Positions 31,060 to 42,100 of a stretch of DNA of 64,000 nt are shown here, in pieces. Location of the stretch: the NCBI GenBank assembly GCA_963971575.1, contig OZ020620.1:40214924-40278923 (forward strand), given 5' to 3'. The notes beneath the pieces were generated by a model. It saw only the letters and a list, made by a program, of their open reading frames with translations, was not told where the DNA came from and made no database searches. Origin of the DNA: Liopterus haemorrhoidalis. Taxonomy: Eukaryota; Arthropoda; Insecta; Coleoptera; Dytiscidae. Both the position numbers and the translations under genes were made by a program. Position 1 is the first letter of the stretch. Each line of letters starts with the position of its first letter.

Positions 31060-31155
31060 ATGGTGTATTGTTTTGCTCCAAATTGCAACCATTACAGCCA
31101 CATTCATAATTGCAATTTTTTTCTTTTTCTGAAAGATGAAAATGAAAAACAATAA
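31060..31155 (+). pseudogene. Second THAP-like N-terminus
   Basis: The ATG at 31060 gives MVYCFAPNCNHYSHIHNCNF followed by FLFLKDENEKQ and a stop. C.APNC plus a CNFFLF.KDE block is a standard THAP start, with Leu in place of the usual Pro. Both first zinc-ligand cysteines are intact. The remaining half of the domain is not found before the right end of the element at 31504. Confidence 0.6.
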
Positions 31156-31870
31156 TAGATAAAATAATAACATATTGTTTCTTCAAACCATTTAGATATA
31201 GCATACACATTTACTGCTATGTTACTTGCCATATTAACGATTATTAACGTAAATTTTTCAAAATTAACCTGCAAAATAATATTTTTCTGCAAAAATAATG
31301 ACATATTAAATTATAATGTATAAAATAAGAATTTTAATAAATAAATATTGACTTGTAGATTTGATGCGAAGCATTTTCTTTATAAACTTATACTTCCAAA
31401 ATACAATTTAAAAAACTTTTAATTTTACATGCTCAATTCAAATAAAAGGAAACAAACCGCTACGCGGAAGACAATTTTGTGATGTACTTACTAATATGAT
31501 CCATATTACATAGTTTTATAAGAACATGACGTCCCAAATAATTACTTATTACGTTTATAGTTTGCATAAATACTTAATATAAATATGTATAATACGGTTA
31601 TATAGGGGTTTTATTTTTTTATTGCGGAATGAATACTAAGGTACTTAAAAACACTTTTTAAAGTGAATACGTTTTTTAAATCAGTTTGAGGTATGTTCAA
31701 AATACTGTCACGAAAATAGGTCAGGTTTTAAACATTTATATCTCGGAAAGTGTACAACACAGGTGGAAGTTAATGGTGTCAATGGATTGAGCACAGATGT
31801 AAAGCTTCTTTTATAATAAACCCATAACATAATGCATACGGATGGAACAAAGAATTTGATCGTTCAGAAC

Positions 31871-32670
31871 TAGAGATGGGAATTTCGGCTCAGTTTGCCG
31901 AACCGGATCAGTGGAGGTCGTTCAGTTTGTTGAGCCGGATCATTGATCCGGCTCAGTGATCCGGTTAAGTAAACATGTTTTCGAGACACAGGTCGGTCGT
32001 TAGTTCGTAGGTAGAACGTCGCTTAGAGCCGGTTCTTGCTTAGACCCGGTCAGTTGTCGGTCGTTCGCTCGTAGGTAGACGTCGCTTAGAGCCGGCTCTT
32101 CCTTAAACCCGGCTCTTCCGTAGACCCGGCTCTTCCTTAGACCCGGTCAATTGTCGGTCGTTCGCTCGTAGGTAGAACGTCGCTTAGCCCCGGTTCTTAT
32201 CTAACATTTTTGAAACAAACAATTCACTTTATGTAGCTACTGTATTTTAAACCAGATGTGTTAAGTTTATGGCGATGTTTATTGCCCTTATAAATCGGAC
32301 ATCTGGGATTTGGGCAATATTTTTAATATTTTTATATAGTATGGTTACATATTAACTACAGACTACAGACTACGCTACAGACTAAGCCTATTAGTTTCAA
32401 ATAAACTGCCCTACAAATTGATGACAATAAATAATACACTTTATGATAATACATTACAAGCCGAGTTCTCGCGAAGTTCAACATGACATCGATCCAGATC
32501 CGGATCACTCCGGTCACTGCCCACAATCGCCCGACCAATCGTATCCTTGAAACTTGAAACTATACAGTGAGCCGTGAGCCGGCTCATTTCAATTTGGTGA
32601 ACCGTGTCACTTCGGTCAGTGTACTGAGTCGGCTCAGTGAGCCGGTTCGTTCATGAACGACCCATCTCTA
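31871..32670. mobile_element. hAT-type element, 800 bp, with internal tandem repeats
   Basis: The ends TAGAGATGGG and CCCATCTCTA are flanked by TTCAGAAC (31863-31870, 32671-32678). Repeats of TTCGCTCGTAGGTAGA..CGTCGCTTAG and ACCCGGCTCTTCC fill 31985-32195. Many GAGCCGG/CCGGCTC motifs sit near both ends and may be subterminal transposase-binding sites. Confidence 0.9.
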
Positions 32671-33113
32671 TTCAGAACATCTGTTTGTAACAAACAGAAC
32701 ATAGAGAGTAGTGTACTTTTTATGTTATGGATACATATCATATCTATTATAAACGAGGCTTAAGATTTCTTTCAAAAGTACAAGCAGAAATTGGAAACAA
32801 TATACAGTATTTTATTTTTTGTGCACTGAAGATATAAAATGGTGCTTTTAAGGAACAAATGACTTTCAAATAAAGAAACTGAGCATTTTATTATCATCTC
32901 GTTAACTACAGTAAAATTCATTCCATTTCGTCTTCCAAGTAATTTTCCTAAATAGAGATAACTTCCATAAATACATTGAATTAACATTGTTTTGTTCATA
33001 ATACACCTACCATAATATGTTATACATTAGCTCAATTTATTACCGGCACTTGAAATACAGGTATCCCAAATATATTAATATTTCTTGGTCGTTCAAATTT
33101 TGTCTCTTTGATA

Positions 33114-34215
33114 GAGTACGTTCAGGATAACTTCATGCCAGTCAAATACCAGCCAGTAAAATACGTCATCAATGCTGCGCTAGAAAACAGCTGATTATAT
33201 AGACGTACATAAGGGTTTCTGCCTTGTCAATTGTTGTGAATACCAAACAAACAAAATCATGTATTTGAAATTAATTTTGTTCTTGTTTTAGTACACGGCA
33301 TACCTGAAAACGTACGAGAAATAAATAATAATATATTTTTGTGTATAAATGTATCAATTTCACCCTGTAAATGCAAATTATATATAAAGCCCGTATGTAA
33401 CAGTTTTTAATTATTGTAATTGAAGTAAAAGTGAAAAAAAGGAAATGGATGTGGATATATAGGTCATATTATAAAAAGAGAATAAAATAAGATCACCACT
33501 CAAACATTTGATTGAAACCAGCAACCCAGAAAATGAGCAGTCGTAGCATAACAATCTACTAATTTTTAAAAATTAAGTATAGTGTAACAAATTAAGCGAA
33601 CAAAGAAGTGAAATCTTGGAATAAAGTTAAAACACTTCCCCAGAATAGGGTTGGTTGGAGCCCTCTGTACCCATGTAGTAGAACGAACATTATATATGTA
33701 ACAGTTTATATATTGATAAATTCCATTTTAATAATTTTCTGTATATAATCTGAGACATTTATAATCATTCTTCATAAATTTAGCGACATTCTTTATGATT
33801 TTTCTCGCTTAGCTCCGAATTGGCATACCTTGGAAGCCCAATCTTTTTTTTTTGGCGTCATTTTCACAAATAACAATAATAATAACACACAAATATAACA
33901 AAAAAAAACAAACAACAAAATTTAACAAAGAAAATAAACAACAAAATTTAACAAAGAAATCAAACAACAAAATTTAACAAAGAAAATAAACAACAAAATT
34001 TAACAAAGAAAATAAACAACAAAATTTAAAAAAGAAAACAAAAACGGAATTAAGCAATCAAAATCGAAATATACGCGTAGTCAAGAACAGATCTAAGTAA
34101 GTGACGCCACTGAAATGTATCAAACCAACTGTCGGTAATGACATAGACGAAATTTGGTTTCTGCGCAACCCAGTCGGTAATATAGACCTGGCATGAAGTT
34201 ATCCTGAACGTACTC
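33114..34215. mobile_element. TA-flanked TIR element, 1.1 kb
   Basis: The ends GAGTACGTTCAGGATAACTT and its perfect complement, each bordered by TA (33112-33113, 34216-34217), give inverted repeats of about 27 bp. There is no transposase. A 28-bp tandem array lies near the right end. Confidence 0.88.
33905..34035. repeat. 28-bp tandem array, about five units
   Basis: The unit is AAACAACAAAATTTAACAAA plus GAAAATA-type sequence, repeated five times with small changes. It lies within the TIR element at 33114-34215. Confidence 0.88.
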
Positions 34216-34234
34216 TAGTGGTGTATTTATATAA

Positions 34235-34660
34235 ATTATACAAGCACTGTATAATAACAGTCTGGCCAATGGAAATTCCGGTTATATGGAAAATTGTATT
34301 TCCACTTGCACAAAATTTTGTGTTTTTCTCTGCTTTAATAATGCGTGCCCTTTTATCAAAAGAAAACAAATTTAAAGTCTTAAAAATTATAGACATGCGA
34401 TTCGCAGGGTCCCAAAGGGCTCAAACGGTCACGTGATCTTGTAATAAAAAAAAAATCGGCATTTTCAGCATGCCGATGAAAAGAATTAAAGTTTGTGTCA
34501 TAGAACCCCTATAAAAAATTGGCTAGCGGCCCTCGTTGGCACAAGGGTAGAAATTTTCGGAAAAGTTTTGTGAAAATTTTAATCACCCAAAATGTTTTTG
34601 AAACTGATGGCGGCGTTTTCACCATTGGCCAGACTGTTACTATACAACGTCTGTAATAAA
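34235..34660. repeat. Palindromic element with AACAGTCTGGCCAATGG arms
   Basis: AACAGTCTGGCCAATGG near 34256 pairs with CCATTGGCCAGACTGTT near 34612-34628, and outer segments pair imperfectly (CACTGTATAATAACAG with CTGTTACTATACAACG). Between them is AT-rich non-coding sequence with a small CGGCATTTTCAGCATGCCG hairpin near 34457. Confidence 0.6.
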
Positions 34661-35645
34661 GACAAGAAACTAGCACCTCTGTGATTAAATGTTTACACCA
34701 ATTCCAATTAGTGTCCATATCGCTAAATGAAAATTTTAAAATTGTATTTCCTGTTCTCAATAATATAAGTAGACACCCAGTTTATAGTAAAGGAGACTTT
34801 AGTTGACAGATGACGGTTATTTAAAGCATATGGTTCAATGGGAGAGAACTATAGCAATAAAATTTTCATTTTTGAATAGAGCCATATAATTTGATCACAG
34901 ACAAAGCTAGAAATAGAGAAAGATATACAATTTGTTTAATTTGATAGGCCTGTCTTCCATCTAGTAGTGGGAGGTCTAAACCGCGCGCATGTATACAAAG
35001 GGACATACTTTGAAGTTACCATAATATAATATAACAAAAAAAGACAAAAACTATGAACGTACGTTACAGTAAGAAGCAGACATATGTTCTTGACATCTTA
35101 CATGAAACTGTGAAATAGATATGCATTTCTTTATCGGTTCTCAGTCGATCAATCTGTCAAGTAAAATATTTTTTACTATATATATATTTTTTGCGACTAT
35201 ATTTAAATGATGGACTTGAAATCTTAATATTACTGGGATACTATAATGGTGTGCATTTTGTGCTTATTGCGGAATATATTTTCCAATTGTTGTGCTCAAA
35301 TGTTCGAGAATTTGCTTAAAATTGCGTGTCATTCGTCCATTTGCTAAGAAGGTTTTGTAGCCATTTCTTGCCAAAGAAATTGTATTTGGGTATTGAATAG
35401 GGTAGTTTTTAAGACAAATGGACATAATGTTCTGGCTACTAAACTCCGTTCAAACGTTAGAATGCAGTACAGGGTAAATGGAGTAGTTCTTTTTCAGACT
35501 CTCTAATGGATTTCCCGAATAACGATATCGTTTGCTTTCTTGACGATGTTGCCGCCTGTAAAACGCGTCCAATCTGTGAAGACACGGTATTCTACTAATG
35601 ATTGTTAATTTTTGACCTGATATTATCTGTCTCATTTTGTAATAT

Positions 35646-36192
35646 GGGCTATTCCAAACGTTTAGGCGGAACTAGATTTTGCAATCTAGTTCCTTTCATC
35701 GTTTGATTCGTGCTTTTTTTAAGGGCCTTTGCTGCTTCGGCAATTAGCCAGGACAATTATTATTTTTGAAAAATTATTCCATGCCTGAACGGGATTCGAA
35801 CTCGAGGCCTTAGCAACGTAGAGCACATGTGTTACCACTACGCTACGCCGGTCAGCATTCGTGCTTTTTGACCGTTTTGTTTAAGCTTTGTAAAACATAC
35901 TTACAATAAACATTTTTTGGTTCAGGTTAATATCATTTTAAAATGTCATTTTCTTTATATTTTGATTTTATGACATTCTTAATAAAAATTTATTTATTTT
36001 TTTGTTTTCAAAATATGGAAAAATGTATAATTTTTTTGACATGTCATTCGTTTCCATGGTTTTATTGATGGAATTTTAAATTTTCGCATACCAAACCTGA
36101 AACATGAAATAACCCAAGCAAAGTCCCTTTTCGTGACAACCTAAAAGAATGAAATTTCCATTTAGTTCCGCCTAATCGTTTGGAATAGTCTG
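35646..36192. mobile_element. Nested TIR element (GGCTATTCCAAACG family), copy 1
   Basis: GGCTATTCCAAACGTTTAGG at the left mirrors CCTAATCGTTTGGAATAGTC at the right. It contains a tRNA-derived SINE at 35724-35854. The related shorter copy is at 36846-37044. Confidence 0.78.
35724..35854 (-). mobile_element. tRNA-derived SINE, family 2, copy 1
   Basis: The minus strand has the A box TAGCGTAGTGG and B box GTTCGAATCCC in a tRNA-like head of about 72 nt. It is followed by a 3' part ending TGGCTAATTGCCGAAGCAGC. The second copy is at 60874-61002. It is not a functional tRNA: the acceptor stem is not closed. Confidence 0.75.
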
Positions 36193-36845
36193 TACATAAC
36201 TAGATCTGGTGACTTTGGTAACTGTTGTGGTGTAAATAGACTTTTATGGAACCATGTGAACTTGTAAATCTGGCTTTTAAATTTTTTGTTAAGTTTCATT
36301 ATATTGAGGTTATATTCACTCAAAAACTACAAAGGTTAAATACCAAATTGATATGTTAAAATTACGATTGACATGTCAAAATTGTGAATGACATGTCAAA
36401 TATTTTGAAAGGTGCCGTTTCAGAATTACCACCCTAAGATGATATTATAAATATGTATAATCCGTCTCAATTTGTAATACGAAACTAGATCTGGTTACTT
36501 TGGTGACTGTTGTGGTGTAAACAGACTTTGGCGTATCCGTGTGAACCAATACTATGATAATATTATAAATGTATTGTCAATATACAACATAAAGAATGAA
36601 CTTTTCCTGTTAGTTACGTATTACAAAATGAGACAGATAATAACAACAAAATGAAGATTCCCACTTAGTTACGCATTACAAAATAAGTAATATAGGCGGT
36701 TTGTTTGCTTTAAATGGAACTAGATTTTCAAATCTTGTAGCTTTTACCGATTGATTGAAGCTTTTGATCATTTTGTTCAGGGAAAGCCAACTTCAATATA
36801 TAAAAACTTAACTAATGACAACTTAAGAAAATTTAAATTCCATGT

Positions 36846-37044
36846 ATAGACTATTCCAAACGTTTAGGCGGAACTAACTGGAATTTTCATTTTTGTAAGT
36901 TGTCATGAACTCTTCTTTTATGGTTAGAAGTAGGCTTTTGGTAAGCAAAATTATCAAAAGACTCACTTAATCGATAAAAATTGAAAATCTAGTTCCAGCT
37001 AAACAAAAAAATAGGCTTTAGTTCCGCCTAAAAGTTTGGAATAG
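36846..37044. mobile_element. Nested TIR element (GGCTATTCCAAACG family), copy 2
   Basis: GACTATTCCAAACGTTTAGG and CCGCCTAAAAGTTTGGAATA are inverted repeats with TATA-type flanks. It is about 200 bp and non-coding, and is inserted in the element at 35447-37255. Confidence 0.78.
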
Positions 37045-37360
37045 CCTATATTATACTTGATTTGTTTAGTACACAGTTGATTTTTTAAATCATGAGTCTC
37101 CGATATTTTTTTCATTTCATTTCTATGAATTAACAACAAAAGGCATAAAATTCCTCATATATTTTGGGTTAATTGACATTTTTGACACTTTTACAACATT
37201 TGACAACACCTTTCCCATTTTCCATAAAAGCAATACTGCATTCTAACGTTTGAACGGACTATGGATCAAATAGACAGCTGAAAAGTACGAGCCATTTAAG
37301 TAACCAATACCAATGCCCTTTTGAAATCGTCACGCGAATGCGTCTTCTCCATTACTGGTC

Positions 37361-37412
37361 TTTTTAGGGTTTTGTAGGTATGACCAAAAAACCCTTATAC
37401 CGTCATTTTGTC

Positions 37413-37466
<54 letters not shown>

Positions 37467-38527
37467 TCGGTAAAAATTGTAGCCAAACGGCTAAACCTAG
37501 ACAGTTGAAAATTGGCATGCTTGTACAACTTTTTGACCCGCACATAGGAAAAATACTAAAACATCTAAAAAACATACCCCCCTAAAAATATAAACAAATA
37601 TGTGCTCATCGAAAACAAAAATATTTTTTTAAAATTCTGAGTAGGGTATCAAATGAAAGCCCTTAGTACGTGGATTAACGATCAAAATTTAATTTTTGCA
37701 AAATAAATTATTTTGAGGCGATTTTTGCCAAAATTGTGCAAAAAAATTTTTGTCCCACACCCTGTAGCCCAGATGGTTTAAACTAAAAATGTGAAAAAAT
37801 TCTAAGTAATGTATAATGGTGTGAACCGGAATAGTACAATAGGAATTTTTGATCAGATTATGTTTTCGGAAAATAACGCATTTTTTGTGTTTTTTGGTTG
37901 ACGATGCATACATGTTATACTCTTATAACACACTAAGTTGATAAGCGTTTGGTGGTCTAGTGGATCAGTTGCTTGACAACCACACAGGATCGTTATTCAC
38001 TACACAGGTTCGTTCCTGGCTTGTGGAGTCAATTTTATTTTTTGTTTTTTTTTTTCATATTTATTATGTTTAAATTAATTTGTTAAAATTCTAGTTATAT
38101 TTTAGCACATTTTGAATTTAATTTTCAAGAGCTTAAATTTAATAACCAATTTAGAATTATATTTTCATTCTGTGTCATTTATACGAAGCCAGAGGGGCGG
38201 AGCGTATGATTTAAGACAACCAATGAAAGCCATAGGCCCAATTTTCAAAATCTTAATGAACCTTGTTATATAAAAAAAATACTGCACTTATTTAGAAACC
38301 TAAATAATGATATTAGGTATTCGAATTAAAATTAACAAAAAAATATTTTAACATAAAATTTGTTTTTAAAGCTCTGAGATTAACAGACGATAAATTATTT
38401 TAAAAAGATCGTTCATTTTGCCGTGGTTACTACAAAGCAAAATTTGTCCTACACACTCAGCATGCCGCCTTCACTTATTATATACCTGCGAAACCCTGCA
38501 ATGTGTGAAAATTCACACTTCACATCA
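37361..38527 (+). repeat. GTCT-family repeat, long copy B with tRNA-like cassette
   Basis: It starts TTAGGGTTTTGTAGGTATGA and carries a (GTCT)n tract at about 37412-37466. It passes through GGTGTGAACCGGAATAGTAC and AATAACGCATTTTTTGTG and ends at AATTCACACTTCACAT. A tRNA-like cassette lies at 37947-38030. The antisense open frames here are low-complexity shadows. Confidence 0.85.
37947..38030 (+). repeat. tRNA-like cassette B in GTCT-family repeat
   Basis: TGGTCTAGTGG fits an A box and AGGTTCGTTCCT a B box; CAGG/CCTG can form a short T stem. It is followed by CAATTTTATTTTTTG. The sequence differs from cassettes A and C. It is not a complete tRNA. Confidence 0.6.
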
Positions 38528-38529
38528 AT

Positions 38530-39437
38530 TTTTTATTTCATATGGTCGCCATCTTTCGATATTTTTCCAAATTAAAGTCTACTCTTTGATCAAAGGATCG
38601 TGTATTGGTTGCTTAAATAGAACTATAAAGAACATTATGTAGATATGAAGACAGTGCATAAAGCGAAATTATTTATTTATAAATTCTCCATGCACTGTAA
38701 AATAGATGGTTAATCGATAAGTTATGATCTCTCAGAGTAAGTGATCAAAATAAAAATTTGGTGCGGTTTGACAAGTATTTAATAATAATTTAAAAAATTT
38801 AAACATTAATGACCACTTTCATAAAATATGAAATATATTAACACAGGAAATACAGATGTTTTCTTAATGATTTGCTACTTAGGTCTTTTTCAATCATACT
38901 ATAAAAACTAAATATTACCAAACAAGAATAAACAAAGAAAAATGTTATGGAATTCTTAAAGATTCATTAAATGGCTAAATAGAACATACCGTATACGATA
39001 TACGATATAAACTTTGCCCCTAAATAAAAAAATGAATTCCGTTGCTGTATTATTATTAAGCTCTTTTTGAGTAGTGATTCTGAACCATTTTGACAGATTG
39101 CTCCTGAAATAAATTGTTTATAAAAGGCAATGTTTCCCACATAATATGCCCACGTCTATGTCTTGAAATGTTTATGCAAACTCAATTTGACATTGTATAA
39201 ATTGTCCAACATAAGGAGATCGTTTTGCTGTTAGATGGGTGGGCGCTCCTACCCTCTACAGGCCGTCGTTTTGAACCGGGAGACTCAGTGGCGTGTGTCT
39301 GTGGCAATCGACTACAATTGTACATACACTAACTAAATAAACCATCGTCGGACGACACTGTATTTATTACTTAGTATATAATTGCCCTAACGTCTAATCC
39401 CTAATAGTAAGGGTGGAGTTTATTAACCCACTGCGCC
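38530..39437. other. AT-rich stretch without assigned gene
   Basis: No protein motif was seen. The part 39230-39420 is richer in G+C, with ACACTAACTAAATAAACCAT and a CATCGTCGGACGACACTG palindrome. It could be an LTR remnant, but no partner LTR was found. Confidence 0.35.
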
Positions 39438-39438
39438 A

Positions 39439-39600
39439 GTGGCGCACCCAGGAATTGGGGGAAAACAAAAATAGTGATGATCTAAAAAAAAAGCTCCTCT
39501 GAAATACAAGTGATGACTAAAAAAAGGTCCTCACTTGTAAAATGCAAGTGATGACAAAAAAAGGTCCTCATCCCTCTACTTTTAAATCCATATCCATATA
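39439..39600. repeat. hAT MITE left part with GGTCCTCACTT repeats
   Basis: It starts CAGTGGCGCACCCAGG, as in hAT MITEs, and repeats CAAGTGATGACTAAAAAAAG and GGTCCTCACTTGTAAAATGC. The right end is not clear; a second hAT begins at 39691. Confidence 0.5.
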
Positions 39601-39690
39601 TTTACTAAGACCATGGTGATAATTTTTTTTTTAAATGGTATTTTCCTCCTTCTTGGGAGGGGTTCAATTTATTTCGTTTTTCCTCTAGGG

Positions 39691-40520
39691 CAGTATTTCC
39701 CAAACTATTTTTCTTGTGGAACCCTTAGGCAATTTTTTACGGATCATGGAACCCTTGCCATACCTAAAGCTGTTATAAATTAGATTAGTCAGTATTCTAG
39801 GCAGAGATATTAGCGTTGACATCGGTGTTGACAACTGAGTGATTTTCGCGTACATAGCTAATACAAATTCCGTGATCTTGAACGATAACACCGATGCTAA
39901 CATGAACTTCATTGTCCAGAATACTACCATAAATATTAAATAAAACAAAAATTATGATAAGACATTTTATTTATTTTTATAAAACTTTGTAACTACAATA
40001 AATGTTTGAATAAATTGCAAAGACATGTTTTTTAATTAAAAACATGTCTAGTGTTTAGTGCGAAGGATATAATTGTTTTTTAATGTCCAATATTTTCGCA
40101 AAATATGGTTGAATATTTGTTAATTATATTCGCATGTCTAGTCGTGCGTCCAATCTATTTCGATATTTCGTTTTGGTATTTGCATATCTCAAAAATCCAG
40201 GTTCACACAAATAGGTTGTTTTCGAATGGTAAAAGAGCTCGAATAGTCTCTTTGATAAATCTGGGTATTCGTTATGTATGTTGCACCAGAATGTTGCAAG
40301 TGACATTTCCTCAAATTTAGATTTTAATTGGGTATCAAAAACAATATCAATTAATTTTTCATAATCCAGTGCTGTAAATTCAATGGGCTTTTCTTCAACT
40401 TTGAATGGGTTTTGTACCCAATAATATTATTTTAATATTATATCACTTCTGGTCTCGCGGAACCCCAAAATTATTACGTGGAACACCAGGGTTCCACGGA
40501 ACCCACTTGGGGAAACACTG
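39691..40520 (-). mobile_element. hAT element with transposase tail, 830 bp
   Basis: The ends CAGTATTTCCCAAAC and GGGGAAACACTG are flanked by CTCTAGGG (39683-39690) and TTCTAGGG (40521-40528), one mismatch. The interior contains the C-terminal part of a hAT transposase on the minus strand, so this is an internally deleted copy of a once-coding element. Confidence 0.85.
40100..40420 (-). pseudogene. hAT transposase C-terminal (dimerisation) fragment
   Basis: The minus strand reads IEFTALDYEKLIDIVFDTQL, then MSLATFWCNIHNEYPDLSKR, LFELFYHSKTTYLCEPGFLR and KTKYRNRLDARLDMRI. The pattern FW..v..EYP.Ls..A......TTYLCE.GFS....IKTKYRNRLD is the conserved hAT dimerisation region of ZBED5/SCAND3-like transposases. 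Only this last section survives between the element's ends. The catalytic residues are absent. Confidence 0.85.
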
Positions 40521-40529
40521 TTCTAGGGA

Positions 40530-42100
40530 ATAGGAAGAAAATGTTTTTTTCAAAAGATTAATGATACTGTTCATTTCTAATAGTAACAGAAAACAACACA
40601 CACACGACATGACACATTAAAAAAATGTAACTCGTTTTAATGTAATTCTACCACACGAACTAACCATCCGCTCTACCCGCCAACTCTCCGCGGAGGCCAA
40701 CAAACTGCCTGAAAACGGAGCCAGTTTCCATTTGGCTCGCTTGCCTAAATAAATACAAAGCGTGCTTCATCGCATCAAATGCATGGCAATAGCAGCGTTC
40801 CGTACTTAAACGTGTATTTGTTTATTTATATTTAAGAAAATAAAAGCTTTTCAATGGTTAATTTGTGATGGTGTTGCCATAAGTTTGCAGTTAGAGCCAT
40901 GGCTCCTTGGCTAAGTAATCTAAGATAATTATCAGTTGACATGATCAGGTTAACTGATAATATCAGCTGAACTGATTGTGGCAGGTCAACTGATTATATG
41001 AATACACCTGATACAATCAGGGCAACTGATAACTGTAATTAATATCTGTGGGTCTATAATTATTGATATTTGCCGACATCGCCACAAAAAATTCCCACGG
41101 TCTGTAAAATTTTCCCATGGTCAAGCGCCGCAATGCCTACTTATATTTTTAACAAGCGGTAATATTCGCTAATTGATAATTATTTCGAAATCTCAATATT
41201 GCTGGGATATTCTACTAAGAAATGGTTCAGAATTCCTACTTAAAAAAGTTTATATCTTGAATTTGGTCAATTTTGTAGAACAAATTTAGAATGATATTTT
41301 TGTACAAATGTACTATGTGAATATATCAATGTGGATTATAAACAAATATTTTGTAAATATGTATTTGTTTAGCTAATTTTTATAATAACCAAATTGATAT
41401 TGAAGGTGATGTTAGATTAAATACAACCAAATATTAATCAATAGCATTGTAATTCACACCAAAGACTTATGTTGTACAATAACACGCAATAGAACAAGGA
41501 TGTTTCATGAGCTTACCGCTAAAGGCGCCACTTATCAAGGTGAACAATTTTCGTACTAATAACCAAGACCTTGAAATCTCTGCGCAAGCGTCCAGTTTTT
41601 GATACTTCTCCTATTAGGTAAACTACTTATACTTTATCCAACGACTTTAATGCAGTGCTATGATTGGCTGAAAAGCAAGAAAAGTTTACTATGTAAAAAA
41701 AAGTACTAGCAACACCTCTACCCAAAGTGTTCACCAGATGGTTGCCATTTATCATTTTTAAAATTTGATTTAGTCAGTCATTTAGTAAACAAGAATTTGG
41801 GGAACTTCATGGAACTTCATTCATGGAACTTCAAAAAAGGGACTTCATGGTACATTAAAAAATGAACTTTTAGTGTACGAAGTCCCTCGCTTTTTGTGTT
41901 ATTTATTTACACTTCCTCTTTGGTTAAATTTAGTGTAAAGTTTACACTTACATACTGGTTAAATTATAGTGTTAGAAAATAAATAGTGTTTTAGTAGTCT
42001 TAATTTTAACACTCAAAAAGTAATATTTCAAAAAAATAACACTATCTGAACAAATGAAGATTTACACGGTGATTTGGTTAAAAATAGTGAACTTTTTACT
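40530..42100. other. Unassigned AT-rich sequence
   Basis: No gene was recognised. Around 40930-41035 ATCAGTTGAC and its inverted forms recur several times. Around 41795-41890 the phrase GGAACTTCATGG is repeated. Neither forms a clear element. Confidence 0.35.

Larger units (their letters stand above)
29928..31504. mobile_element. TIR element with THAP and SWIM-type zinc-finger remnants, 1.58 kb
   Basis: The left end ATAGACCATATTAGTGTGAC and the right end ACTAATATGATCCAT match the 270-bp MITE at 24694-24963. The interior holds two THAP-like starts on the plus strand (30238 and 31060) and a SWIM-type segment on the minus strand (30669-30421). The family cannot be named; THAP domains occur in P and Kolobok elements. 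The target duplication is unclear. Confidence 0.72.
35447..37255. mobile_element. TIR element, 1.8 kb, with nested insertions
   Basis: The ends CCGTTCAAACGTTAGAATGC and the perfect complement near 37233-37255 define it. A duplicated inner segment (ACTAGATCTGGTGACTTTGG near 36198 and a variant near 36484) and two nested elements, 35646-36192 and 36846-37044, are present. No coding region was recognised. Confidence 0.78.

Noticed and set aside
35780..35854. Possible tRNA gene on the minus strand
   Set aside because: The acceptor stem does not close, and the sequence recurs at 60930-61002 with the same non-tRNA 3' part. It is SINE family 2.
37330..37575. 81-residue frame with a DRQT repeat
   Set aside because: A translation of the (GTCT)n microsatellite; not a protein.
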